In this document: positions 41,352 to 54,532 of the stretch, piece by piece | Position numbering within the stretch: the stretch's first letter is position 1 | How the letters are laid out: each line of letters opens with the position of its first letter | Assembly: GCF_050947335.1 (NCBI RefSeq) | Contig: NW_027473318.1 | Span: 2,480,001 to 2,544,000 of the forward strand | Source of the DNA: Megachile rotundata | Taxonomy: Eukaryota > Arthropoda > Insecta > Hymenoptera > Megachilidae | Direction: 5' to 3' | DNA: 64,000 bases | Notes under the pieces: model-generated | What the model was told of the DNA's origin: nothing | Databases searched by the model: none | Seen by the model: only the letters and a program-made list of their open reading frames with translations | Made by a program: the position numbers and the translations under genes

Positions 41352-41627
41352 GTGGTTGTGCGATTGTGATTGTACGATCGTGATTGTACGATCGTGATTG
41401 TACGATTGTGATTGTATGATTATGATTGTATGATTGTGATTGCATGATTGTGATTGTATGATTGTGGTTGCATGATTTTGAATGTATGATTGTAATTGTA
41501 TGATTGCGATTGTATGATTGCGATTGTATGATTGTGATTGTATGATTGTGATTGTATGATTGTATTTGGGAGATTGTATTTGGGAGATTGTAATTGTATG
41601 ATTGCGATTGTATGATTGTGATTGTAT
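41352..41627. repeat. 308-bp tandem duplication, copy 2
   Basis: Reads identically to copy 1 for more than 270 bp and then continues into a TTGCGAT unit that copy 1 lacks. It has no counterpart at 35.3 kb, so it postdates the 34.3/40.1 kb duplication. Confidence 0.85.
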
Positions 41628-41689
41628 GATTGCGATTGTATGATTGTGATTGTATGATTGTGATGTATGATTGTAATTGTATGATTGTG

Positions 41690-43043
41690 ATTGTATGATT
41701 GTGATTGTATGATTGTGATGGTATGATTGTGATTGCATGATTGCGATTGTATGATTGCGATTGTATGATTGCGATTGTAAGATTATGATTGTATGATTGT
41801 GATTGTATGATTGCGATTGTATGATTGTGTTTGTATGATTATGATTGTATTTTTGTGATTTTATGATTGTGATTGTATGATTGTGATTGTATGATTGTGA
41901 TTGTATGATTGTGATTGTATGATTGTGATTGTATGATTGCGATTGTATGAATGCGATTGTATGATTGTGATTGCATAATTGTGATTGTATGGTTGTGATT
42001 TTATGATTGTGATTGTATGATTGTGATTGTATGATTGTGATTGTATGATTGTGATTGTATGGTTGTGATAGTATGATTGTGATTGTATGATTGTGATTGT
42101 ATGATTGTGATTGTATGATTGTGAATGTATGATTGTGATTGTATGATTGTGATTGTGTGAGTGTGATTGTCTGATTGTGGTTGTGCGATTGTGATTGTAC
42201 GATTGTGCTTGTACGATTGTGCTTGTACGATTGTGATTGTACGATTGTGATTGTATGAATATGATTGTATGATTGTGATTGCATGATTGTGATTGTATGA
42301 TTGTGATTGCATGATTTTGAATGTATGATTGTGATTGTATGACTGTGATTGTATGATTGTGACTGTATGATTGTGATTGAATGATTGTGATTGTATGATT
42401 GTGATAGTATGATTGTGATTGTATGATTGTGATTGTATGATTGTGATTGTATGATTGTGGTTTTATGATTGTATTTGGGAGATTGTATTTGGGAGATTGT
42501 ATATGGGAGCTTGTAATTGTATGATTGCGATTGTATGATTGTGATTGTATGATTGCGATTGTATGATTGTGATTGTATGACTGTGATGTATGATTGCGAT
42601 TGTATGATTGTGATAGTATGATTGTGATGGTATGATTGTGATTGTATGACTGTGACTGTATGATTGTGATAGTATGATTGTGATTGTATGATTGTGATTG
42701 TATGATTGTGATTGTATGATTGTGATTGTATGATAGTATTTGGGAGATTGTATTTGGGAGATTGTATATGGGAGCTTGTAATTGTATGATTGCGATTGTA
42801 TGATTGTGATAGTATGATTGCGATTGTATGATTGTGATTGTATGACTGTGATGTATGATTGTAATTGTATGATTGTGATTGCATGATTTTGAATGTATGA
42901 TTGTGATTGTATGATTGTGACTGTATGATTGTGATTGTATGATTGTGAAAGAATGATTGTGATTGTATGATTGTGATTGTATGATTGTGATTGTATGATT
43001 GTGATAGTATGATTGTGATTGTATGAGTGTGATTGTCTGATTG
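41690..43043. repeat. Domain D unit D2 (tandem with D3)
   Basis: Marker pairs GATGGTATG (41,717 and 43,073), GTAAGATTATG (41,777 and 43,133) and ATATGGGAGCTT (42,503 and 43,859) are all 1,356 bp apart. D2 and D3 are therefore a direct tandem duplication. Confidence 0.87.
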
Positions 43044-43045
43044 TG

Positions 43046-44441
43046 ACTGTATGATTGTGATTGTATGATTGTGATGGTATGATTGTGATTGCATGATTGC
43101 GATTGTATGATTGCGATTGTATGATTGCGATTGTAAGATTATGATTGTATGATTGTGATTGTATGATTGCGATTGTATGATTGTGTTTGTATGATTATGA
43201 TTGTATTTTTGTGATTTTATGATTGTGATTGTATGATTGTGATTGTATGATTGTGATTGTATGATTGTGATTGTATGATTGTGATTGTATGATTGTGATT
43301 GTATGATTGCGATTGTATGAATGCGATTGTATGATTGTGATTGCATAATTGTGATTGTATGATTGTGATTGTATGATTGTGATTGTATGATGGTGATTGT
43401 ATGATTGTGATTGTATGATTGTGATTGTATGGTTGTGATAGTATGATTGTGATTGTATGATTGTGATTGTATGATTGTGATTGTATGATTGTGATTGTAT
43501 GATTGTGATTGTGTGAGTGTGATTGTCTGATTGTGGTTGTGCGATTGTGATTGTACGATTGTGCTTGTACGATTGTGCTTGTACGATTGTGATTGTACGA
43601 TTGTGATTGTATGAATATGATTGTATGATTGTGATTGCATGATTGTGATTGTATGATTGTGATTGCATGATTTTGAATGTATGATTGTGATTGTATGACT
43701 GTGATTGTATGATTGTGACTGTATGATTGTGATTGTATGATTGTGATTGTATGATTGTGATAGTATGATTGTGATTGTATGATTGTGATTGTATGATTGT
43801 GATTGTATGATTGTGGTTTTATGATTGTATTTGGGAGATTGTATTTGGGAGATTGTATATGGGAGCTTGTAATTGTATGATTGCGATTGTATGATTGTGA
43901 TTGTATGATTGCGATTGTATGATTGTGATTGTATGACTGTGATGTATGATTGCGATTGTATGATTGTGATAGTATGATTGTGATGGTATGATTGTGATTG
44001 TATGACTGTGACTGTATGATTGTGATAGTATGATTGTGATTGTATGATTGTGATTGTATGATTGTGATTGTATGATTGTGATTGTATGATTGTGATTGTA
44101 TGATTGTGATTGTATGATTGTGATTGTATGATAGTATTTGGGAGATTGTATTTGGGAGATTGTATATGGGAGCTTGTAATTGTATGATTGCGATTGTATG
44201 ATTGTGATAGTATGATTGCGATTGTATGATTGTGATTGTATGACTGTGATGTATGATTGTAATTGTATGATTGTGATTGCATGATTTTGAATGTATGATT
44301 GTGATTGTATGATTGTGACTGTATGATTGTGATTGTATGATTGTGAAAGAATGATTGTGATTGTATGATTGTGATTGTATGATTGTGATTGTATGACTGT
44401 GATAGTATGATTGTGATTGTATGAGTGTGATTGTCTGATTG
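43046..44441. repeat. Domain D unit D3 (tandem with D2)
   Basis: Second tandem copy. It is 42 bp (three plain units) longer than D2 just before its second TATATGGGAGCTTG cassette, near 44,100. The two units together underlie the longest minus-strand open frame (41,112-44,870), which I do not regard as a gene. Confidence 0.87.
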
Positions 44442-45199
44442 TGGTTGTGCGATTGTGATTGTACGATTGTGATTGTACGATTGTGATTGTACGATTGTGA
44501 TTGTACGATTATGATTGTATGATTGTGATAGCATGATTGTGATTGTATGATTGTGATTGCATGATTGTGATTGTATGATTGTGATTGTATGATTGTGAAA
44601 GTATGATTGTGATTGTATGATTGTGATTGTATGATTGTGATTGTATGATCGTGATTGTATGATTGTGATTGTATGATTGTGATTGTATGATTGTGAAAGT
44701 ATGATTGTGATTGTATGATTGTGATTGTATGATTGTGATTGTATGAGTGTGATTGTCTGATTGTGGTTGTGCGATTGTGATTGTACGATTGTGATTGCAT
44801 GATTGCGATTGTATGATTGTGATTGTATGATTGTGATTGTATGATTGCGATTGTATGATTGCGATTGCATGATTGTGATTGTATGATTGTGATTGCATGA
44901 TTTTGAATGTATGATTGTGATTGTATGATTGTGATTGTATGATTGTGATTGTATGATTGTGATTATATGATTGTATTTGGGAGATTGTATTTGGGAGATT
45001 GTATTTGGGAGATTGTAATTGTATGATTGCGATTGTATGATTGCGATTGTATGATTGTGATTGTATGATTGTGATTGTATGATTGTATTTGGGAGATTGT
45101 ATTTGGGAGATTGTAATTGTATGATTGCGATTGTATGATTGTGATTGTATGATTGCGATTGTATGATTGTGATTGTATGATTGTGATGTATGATTGTAA

Positions 45200-46435
45200 T
45201 TGTATGATTGTGATTGTATGATTGTGATTGTATGATTGTGATGGTATGATTGTGATTGCATGATTGCGATTGTATGATTGCGATTGTATGATTGCGATTG
45301 TATGATTATGATTGTATGATTGTGATTGTATGATTGCGATTGTATGATTGTGCTTGTATGATTATGATTGTATTTTTGTGATTTTATGATTGTGATTGTA
45401 TGATTGTGATTGTATGATTGTGATTGTATGATTGTGATTGTATGATTGTGATTGTATGATTGTGATTGTATGATTGTGATTGTATGATTGCGATTGTATG
45501 AATGCGATTGTATGATTGTGATTGCATAATTGTGATTGTATGATTGTGATTGTATGATTGTGATTGTATGATTGTGATTGTATGATTGTGATTGTATGAT
45601 TGTGATTGTATGATTGTGATTGTATGATTGTGAAAGTATGATTGTGATTGTATGATTGTGATTGTATGATTGTGATTGTATGATTGTGATTGTATGATTG
45701 TGATTGTATGAGTGTGATTGTCTGATTGTGGTTGTGCGATTGTGATTGTACGATTGTGCTTGTACGATTGTGATTGTACGATTGTGATTGTATGAATATG
45801 ATTGTATGATTGTGATTGCATGATTGTGATTGTATGATTGTGATTGCATGATTTTGAATGTATGATTGTGATTGTATGACTGTGATTGTATGATTGTGAC
45901 TGTATGATTGTGATTGTATGATTGTGATTGTATGATTGTGATTTTATGATTGTGATTGTATGATTGTGATTGTATGATTGTGATTTTATGATTGTACTTC
46001 GGAGATTGTATTTGGGAGATTGTATATGGGAGCTTGTAATTGTATGATTGCGATTGTATGATTGTGATTGTATGATTGCGATTGTATGATTGTGATTGTA
46101 TGACTGTGATGTATGATTGCGATTGTATGATTGTGATAGTATGATTGTGATGGTATGATTGTGATTGTATGACTGTGACTGTATGATTGTGATAGTATGA
46201 TTGTGATTGTATGATTGTGATTGTATGACTGTGACTGTATGATTGTGATAGTATGATTGTGATTGTATGATTGTGATTGTATGATTGTGATTGTATGATA
46301 GTATTTGGGAGATTGTATTTGGGAGATTGTATATGGGAGCTTGTAATTGTATGATTGCGATTGTATGATTGTGATTGTATGATTGCGATTGTATGATTGT
46401 GATTGTATGACTGTGATGTATGATTGTAATTGTAT
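45200..46435. repeat. Domain D unit D4
   Basis: GATGGTATG at 45,240. It lacks the GTAAG variant of D1-D3. It includes a private TACTTCGGAG variant near 45,997 and a doubled GACTGTGACTG segment near 46,170-46,240. Together with the preceding ~0.8 kb it matches D5 at an offset of 3,758 bp. Confidence 0.7.
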
Positions 46436-48000
46436 GATTATGATTGTATGATTGTGATTGTATGACTGTGATTGTATGATTGTGATTGTATTTTTGTGAT
46501 TTTATGATTGTGATTGTATGATTGTGATTGTATGATTGTGATTGTATGATTGTGATTGTATGATTGCGATTGTATGAATGCGATTGTATGATTGTAATTG
46601 TATGATTATGATTGTATGATTGTGATTGTATGATTGTGACTGTATGATTGTGATTGTATGATTGCGATTGTATGATTGTGATTGTATGATTGTATTTGGG
46701 AGATTGTATTTGGGAGATTGTAATTGTATGATTGCGATTGTATGATTGTGATTGTATGATTGCGATTGTATGATTGTGATAGTATGATTGTGATTGTATG
46801 ATTGTGATTGTATGACTGTGACTGTATGATTGTGATAGTATGATTGTGATTGTATGATTGTGATTGTATGATTGTGATTGTATGATAGTATTTGGGAGAT
46901 TGTATTTGGGAGATTGTATATGGGAGCTTGTAATTGTATGATTGCGATTGTATGATTGTGATTGTATGATTGCGATTGTATGATTGTGATTGTATGACTG
47001 TGATGTATGATTGTAATTGTATGATTATGATTGTATGATTGTGATTGTATGATTGTGATTGTATGATTGTGATTGTATGATTGTATCTGGGAGATTGTAT
47101 TTCGGATATTGTATTTGGGAGATTGTAATTGTATGATTGCGATTGTATGATTGTGATTGTATGATTGCGATTGTATGATTGTGATTGTATGATTGTGATG
47201 TATGATTGTAATTGTATGATTATGATTGTATGATTGTGATTGTATGATTGTGATGGTATGATTGTGATTGTATGATTGCGATCGTATGATTGTGATTGTA
47301 TGATTGTGATTGTATGAGTGGGTTGTATGATTGTGATTGTATGATTGTGATGTATGATTGTAATTGTATGATTATGATTGTATGATTGTGATTGTATGAT
47401 TGTGATTGTATGATTGTATTTGGGAGATTGTATTTGGGAGATTGTATTTGGGAGATTGTAATTGTATGATTGCGATTGTATGATTGTGATTGTATGATTG
47501 CGATTGTATGATTGTGATTGTATGATTGTGATGTATGATTGTAATTGTATGATTGTGATTGTATGATTGTGATTGTATGATTGTGATGGTATGATTGTGA
47601 TTGTATGATTGCGATCGTATGATTGTGATTGTATGATTATGATTGTATGATTGTGATTGTATGATTGCGATTGTATGATTGTGATTGTATGATTATGATT
47701 GTATTTTTGTGATTGTATGATTGTGATTGTATGATTGTGATTGTATGATTGCGATTGTCAGATTGTGGTTGTGCGATTGTGATTGTACGATTGTGATTGT
47801 ACGATTGTGACTGTATGATTGTGATTGTATGATTATGATTGTATGATTGTGATTGCATGATTGTGATTGTATGATTGTGATTGCATGATTTTGAATGTAT
47901 GATTGTGATTGTATGATTGTGATTGTATGATTGTGATTGTATGATTGTGATTGTATGATTGTGATTGTATGATTGTGATTGTATGATTGTGATTGTATGA
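46436..48000. repeat. Segment with a 13-bp GAGTGGG unit, copy 1
   Basis: Contains the unusual one-base-short unit TGTATGAGTGGGT (marker at 47,316). The same unit in the same context recurs at 56,825 and 61,888. Other shared markers are TATCTGGGAG followed by TTTCGGA (about 47,083-47,106) and a TTGCGATCG. The offset to copy 2 is 9,509 bp. No genes. Confidence 0.75.
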
Positions 48001-48959
48001 TTGTGATTGTATGATTGTGATTGCATGATTTTGAATGTATGATTGTGATTGTACGATTGTGATTGTACGATTGTGACTGTATGATTGTGATTGTATGATT
48101 ATGATTGTATGATTGTGATTGCATGATTGTGATTGTATGATTGTGATTGCATGATTTTGAATGTATGATTGTGATTGTATGATTGTGATTGTATGATTGT
48201 GATTGTATGATTGTGATTGTATGATTGTGATTGTATGATTGTGATTGTATGATTGTGATTGTATGATTGTGATTGTATGATTGTGATTGTATGATTGTGA
48301 TTGCATGATTTTGAATGTATGATTGTGATTGTATGATTGTGATTGTATGATTGTGATTGTATGATTGTGAAAGAATGATTGTGATTGTATGATTGTGATT
48401 GTATGATTGTGATTGTATGATTGTGATAGTATGATTGTGATTGTATGAGTGTGATTGTCTGATTGTGGTTGTGCGATTGTGATTGTACGATTGTGATTGT
48501 ACGATTGTGATTGTACGATTGTGATTGTACGATTATGATTGTATGATTGTGATAGCATGATTGTGATTGTATGATTGTGATTGCATGATTGTGATTGTAT
48601 GATTGTGATTGTATGATTGTGAAAGTATGATTGTGATTGTATGATTGTGATTGTATGATTGTGATTGTATGATCGTGATTGTATGATTGTGATTGTATGA
48701 TTGTGATTGTATGATTGTGATTATATGATTGTATTTGGGAGATTGTATTTGGGAGATTGTATTTGGGAGATTGTAATTGTATGATTGCGATTGTATGATT
48801 GCGATTGTATGATTGTGATTGTATGATTGTGATTGTATGATTGTATTTGGGAGATTGTATTTGGGAGATTGTAATTGTATGATTGCGATTGTATGATTGT
48901 GATTGTATGATTGCGATTGTATGATTGTGATTGTATGATTGTGATGTATGATTGTAATT

Positions 48960-50290
48960 GTATGATTGTGATTGTATGATTGTGATTGTATGATTGTGAT
49001 GGTATGATTGTGACTGCATGATTGCGATTGTATGATTGCGATTGTATGATTGCGATTGTATGATTATGATTGTATGATTGTGATTGTATGATTGCGATTG
49101 TATGATTGTGTTTGTATGATTATGATTGTATTTTTGTGATTTTATGATTGTGATTGTATGATTGTGATTGTATGATTGTGATGGTATGATTGTGATTGTA
49201 TGATTGTGATTGTATGATTGTGATTGTATGATTGCGATTGTATGAATGCGATTGTATGATTGTGATTGCATAATTGTGATTGTATGATTGTGATTGTATG
49301 ATTGTGATTGTATGATTGTGATTGTATGATTGTGATTGTATGATTGTGAAAGTATGATTGTGATTGTATGATTGTGATTGTATGATTGTGATTGTATGAT
49401 TGTGATTGTATGATTGTGATTGTACGAGTGTGATTGTCTGATTGTGGTTGTGCGATTGTGATTGTACGATTGTGCTTGTACGATTGTGATTGTACGATTG
49501 TGATTGTATGAATATGATTGTATGATTGTGATTGCATGATTGTGATTGTATGATTGTGGTTGCATGATTTTGAATGTATGATTGTGATTGTATGACTGTG
49601 ATTGTATGATTGTGACTGTATGATTGTGATTGTATGATTGTGATTGTATGATTGTGATAGTATGATTGTGATTGTATGATTGTGATTGTATGATTGTGAT
49701 TGTATGATTGTGATTTTATGATTGTATTTGGGAGATTGTATTTGGGAGATTGTATATGGGAGCTTGTAATTATATGATTGCGATTGTATGATTGTGATTG
49801 TATGATTCCGATTGTATGATTGTGATTGTATGACTGTGATGTATGATTGCGATTGTATGATTGTGATAGTATGATTGTGATGGTATGATTGTGATTGTAT
49901 GACTGTGACTGTATGATTGTGATAGTATGATTGTGATTGTATGATTGTGATTGTATGATTGTGATTGTATGATAGTATTTGGGAGATTGTATTTGGGAGA
50001 TTGTATATGGGAGCTTGTAATTGTATGATTGTAATTGTATGATTGCGATTGTATGATTGTGATTGTATGACTGTGATGTATGATTGTAATTGTATGATTG
50101 TGATTGCATGATTTTGAATGTATGATTGTGATTGTATGATTGTGATTGTATGATTGTGATTGTATGATTGTGAAAGAATGATTGTGATTGTATGATTGTG
50201 ATTGTATGATTGTGATTGTATGATTGTGATTGTATGATTGTGATAGTCTGATTGTGATTGTATGAGTGTGATTGTCTGATTGTGGTTGTG
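48960..50290. repeat. Domain D unit D5
   Basis: GATGGTATG at 48,998, then GACTGCATG, ATTTTTGTGATTTTATG and two TATATGGGAGCTTG cassettes (near 49,757 and 50,007). It matches D4 at 3,758 bp, including the upstream GATTATATG and TTTGGGAG stretch (44,961 versus 48,719). Confidence 0.7.
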
Positions 50291-50875
50291 CGATTGTGAT
50301 TGTACGATTGTGATTGTACGATTGTGATTGTACGATTGTGATTGTATGATTATGATTGTATGATTGTGATAGCATGATTGTGATTGTATGATTGTGATTG
50401 CATGATTGTGATTGTATGATTGTGATTGTATGATTGTGAAAGTATGATTGTGATTGTATGATTGTGATTGTATGATTGTGATTGTATGATTGTGATTGTA
50501 TGATTGTGATTGTATGATTGTGATTGTATGATTGTGATTGTATGATTGTGATTGTATGATTGTGAAAGTATGATTGTGATTGTATGATTGTGATTGTATG
50601 ATTGTGATTGTATGATTGTGATTGTATGAGTGTGATTGTCTGATTGTGGTTGTGCGATTGTGATTGTACGATTGTGATTGCATGATTGTGATTGTATGAT
50701 TGTGATTGCATGATATTGAATGTATGATTGTGATTGTATGATTGTGATTGTATGATTGTGACTGTATGATTGTGATTGTATGATTGTGATTGTATGATTG
50801 TATTTGGGAGATTGTATTTGGGAGATTGTATATGGGAGCTTGTAATTGTATGATTGCGATTGTATGATTGTGATT

Positions 50876-51810
50876 GTATGATTGCGATTGTATGATTGTG
50901 ATTGTATGACTGTGATGTATGATTGTAATTGTATGATTGTGATTGCATGATTTTGAATGTATGATTGTGATTGTATGATTGTGATTGTATGATTGTGATT
51001 GTATGATTGTGATTGTATGATTGTGATTGTATGATTGTGATTGTATGATTGTGAAAGAATGATTGTGATTGTATGATTGTGATTGTATGATTGTGATTGT
51101 ATGATTGTGATAGTATGACTGTGATTGTATGAGTGTGATTGTCTGATTGTGGTTGTGCGATTGTGATTGTACGATTGTGATTGTACGATTGTGATTGTAC
51201 GATTGTGATTGTATGATTATGATTGTATGATTGTGATTGTATGATTGTGATTGTATGATTGTGATTGTATGATTGTGATTGTATGATTGTGAAAGTATGA
51301 TTGTGATTGTATGATTGTGATTGTATGATTGTGATTGTATGAGTGTGATTGTCTGATTGTGGTTGTGCGATTGTGATTGTACGATTGTGATTGCATGATT
51401 GTGATTGTATGAATTGTGATTGCATGATTTTGAATGTATGATTGTGATTGTATGATTGTGATTGTATGATTGTGATTGTATGATTGTGATTGTATGATTG
51501 TGATTGTATGATTGTGATTGTATGATTGTATTTGGGAGATTGTATTCGGGAGATTGTATTTGGGAGATTGTAATTGTATGATTGCGATTGTATGATTGTG
51601 ATTGTATGATTGCGATTGTATGATTGTGATTGTATGATTGTGATGTATGATTGTAATTGTATGATTATGATTGTATGATTGTGATTGTATGATTGTGATT
51701 GTATGATTGTATTTGGGAGATTGTATTTGGGAGATTGTAATTGTATGATTACGATTGTATGATTGTGATTGTATGATTGCGATTGTATGATTGTGATTGT
51801 ATGATTGCGA
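50876..51810. repeat. Block repeated at ~12.1 kb, copy 1
   Basis: Shares GAAAGAATG (51,053 versus 63,150), the rare one-base insertion TGTATGAATTGTGAT (51,411 versus 63,522), TATTCGGGAG (51,541 versus 63,638) and ATTACGATTG (51,748 versus 63,845) with copy 2. Offsets are 12,097 or 12,111 bp, differing by one unit. Confidence 0.85.
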
Positions 51811-52810
51811 TTGTATGAATGCGATTGTATGATTGTGATTGCATAATTGTGATTCTATGATTGCGATTGTATGATTGCGATTGTATGATTGTGATTGTAT
51901 GATTGTGATTGTATGATTGTGATTGTATGATTGTGATTGTATTTTTGTGATTTTATGATTGTGATTGTATGATTGTGATTGTATGATTGTGATTGTATGA
52001 TTGTGATTGTATGATTGTGATTGTATGATTGCGATTGTATGATTGTGATGTATGATTGTAATTGTATGATTGTGATTGTATGATTGTGATTGTATGATTG
52101 TGATGGTATGATTGTGATTGTATGATTGCGATCGTATGATTGTGATTGTATGATTATGATTGTATGATTGTGATTGTATGATTGCGATTGTATGATTGTG
52201 ATTGTATGATTATGATTGTATTTTTGTGATTTTATGATTGTGATTGTATGATTGTGATTGTATGATTGTGATTGTATGATTGTGATTGTATGATTGTGAT
52301 TGTATGATTGCGATTGTATGAATGCGATTGTATGATTGTGATTGCATAATTGTGATTCTATGATTGCGATTGTATGATTGCGATTGTATGATTGTGATTG
52401 TATGATTGTGATTGTATGATTGTGATTGTATGATTGTGATTGTATGATTGTGATTGTATGATTGTGATTGTATGATTGTGATTGTATGATTGTGACTGTA
52501 TGATTGTGACTGTATGATTGTGATTGTATGATTGTGATTGTATGATTGTATTTGGGAGATTGTATTTGGGAGATTGTAATTGTATGATTGCGATTGTAAT
52601 TGTATGATTGCGATTGTATGATTGTGATGTATGATTGTAATTGTATGATTATGATTGTATGATTGTGATTGTATGATTGAGATTGTATGATTGTGATTGT
52701 ATGCTTGCGATTGTATGATTGTGATTGTATGACTGTAATTGTATGACTGTGATTGTATGATTGTGATTATATGATTGTGATTGTATGATTGTGATTGTAT
52801 GATTGTGAAA

Positions 52811-53143
52811 GTATGATTGTGATTGTATGATTGTGATTGTATGATTGTGATTGTATGATTGTGATTGTATGATTGTGATTGTATGATTGTGATTGTATGA
52901 TTGTGATTGTATGATTGTGATTGTATGATTGTGATTGTATGATTGTGATTGTATGATTGTGATTGTATGATTGTGATTGTATGATTGTGATTGTATGATT
53001 GTGATTGTATGATTGTGATTGTATGATTGTGATTGTATGATTGTGATTGTATGATTGTGATTGTATGATTGTGATTGTATGATTGTGATTGTATGATTGT
53101 GATTGTATGATTGTGATTGTATGATTGTGATTGTATGATTGTA
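52811..53143. repeat. Homogeneous run of ~24 perfect 14-mers
   Basis: Between a GAAAGTATG unit and a TTTGGGAG unit the sequence is pure TGTATGATTGTGAT with no visible variant for about 333 bp. The equivalent run in E2 (58,125-58,429) is about 305 bp, two units shorter, and the one at 38,680-38,905 about 16 units. This is the longest perfect run I saw. Confidence 0.9.
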
Positions 53144-53270
53144 TTTGGGAGATTGTATTTGGGAGATTGTAATTGTATGATTGCGATTGTATGATTGTGA
53201 TTGTATGATTGCGATTGTATGATTGTGATTGTATGATTGTGATGCATGATTGTAATTGTATGATTATGAT
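53140..53270. repeat. Conserved 131-bp cassette (example in domain E)
   Basis: Same order and length, with one private change (GATGCATG in place of GATGTATG). That change is shared with the copies near 54,374, 58,528 and 59,646 and marks this E sublineage. Confidence 0.88.
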
Positions 53271-53414
53271 TGTATGATTGTGATTGTATGATTGTGATTG
53301 TATGATTGTGATTGTATGATTGTGATTGTATGATTGTGATTGTATGATTGTGATTGTATGATTGTGATTGTATGATCGCGATTGTATGAATGCGATTGTA
53401 TGATTGTGATTGCA

Positions 53415-54532
53415 TAATTGTGATTCTATGATTGTGATTGTATGATTGTGATTGTATGATTGTGATTGTATGATTGTGATTGTATGATTGTGATTGTATG
53501 ATTGTGATTGTATGATTGTGATTGTATGATTGTGATTGTATGATAGTGATTGTATGATAGTGATTGTATGATTGTGATTGTATGATTGTGATTGTATGAT
53601 TGTATTTGGGAGATTGTATTTGGGAGATTGTATTTGGGAGATTGTAATTGTACGATTGCGATTGTATGATTGTGATTGTATGATTGCGATTGTATGATTG
53701 TGATTGTATGATTGTGATGTATGATTGTAATTGTATGATTATGATTGTATGATTGTGATTGTATGATTGTGATTGTATGATTGAGATTGTATGATTGCGA
53801 TTGTACGATTGTGATTGTATGATTGAGATTGTATGATTGTGATTGTATGCTTGCGATTGTATGATTGTGATTGTATGATTGTGATTGTATGATTGTGATT
53901 GTATGATTGTGATTGTATGGTTGTATTTGGGAGATTGTATGTGGGAGATTGTAATTGTATGATTGCGATTGTATGATTGTGATTATATGATTGTGATTGT
54001 ATGATTGTGATTGTATGATTGTGAAAGTATGATTGTGATTGCATGATTGTGATTGTATGATTGTGATTGCATGATTTTGAATGTATGATTGTGATTGTAT
54101 GATTGTGATTGTATGATTGTGACTGTATGATTGTGATTGTATGATTGTGATTGTATGATTGTGATAGTATGATTGTGATTGTATGATTGTGATTGTATGA
54201 TTGTGATTGTATGATTGTGATTGTATGATTGTGATTGTATGATTGTGATTGTATGATTGTGATTGTATGATTGTATTTGGGAGATTGTATTTGGGAGATT
54301 GTAATTGTATGATTGCGATTGTATGATTGTGATTGTATGATTGCGATTGTATGATTGTGATTGTATGATTGTGATGCATGATTGTAATTGTATGATTATG
54401 ATTGTATGATTGTGATTGTATGATTGTGATTGTATGATTGTGATTGTATGATTGTGATTGTATGATTGTGATTGTATGATTGTGATTGTATGATCGCGAT
54501 TGTATGAATGCGATTGTATGATTGTGATTGCA
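53415..54532. repeat. 1,118-bp subunit within E1, copy 1
   Basis: From TAATTGTGATTCTATG at 53,415 to the next at 54,533. It contains three TTTGGGAG units, a TGTACGATTGCG variant, a GCTTGCG unit and a GCATGATTTTGAATG unit. A private GTATGTGGGAG variant near 53,940 distinguishes it. Confidence 0.85.

Larger units (their letters stand above)
35421..50290. repeat. Array domain D: five copies of a 1.3-1.5 kb unit in a mosaic
   Basis: Recurring ordered markers are GATGGTATG followed by GCATG and three TTGCGAT units, then ATTTTTGTGATTTTATG, then a run of plain units, a GAGTGTGATTGTCTG and TGTGCGATTG cluster, and finally two TATATGGGAGCTTG cassettes. The GATGGTATG marker that opens the unit is at 35,741, 41,717, 43,073, 45,240 and 48,998. 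Between the units are shared filler segments, such as 37.9-39.7 kb, which also occurs at 52 kb, and 46.4-48.0 kb, which also occurs at 56 and 61 kb. There are no genes. Confidence 0.75.

Noticed and set aside
41112..44870. Longest minus-strand open frame (1,252 residues) and some 80 similar frames, as candidate repeat-protein genes
   Set aside because: The repeat unit has no stop on this strand, so long frames are expected by sequence alone. Overlapping frames (for example 1503-2003, 1673-1975 and 1768-2031) give the same peptide. Frames begin at chance ATG in GCATG or similar variants and end at TAA in TTATGAT or similar variants. There is no signal peptide, no unique domain, no codon-position bias that I can see, and no flanking gene signal.
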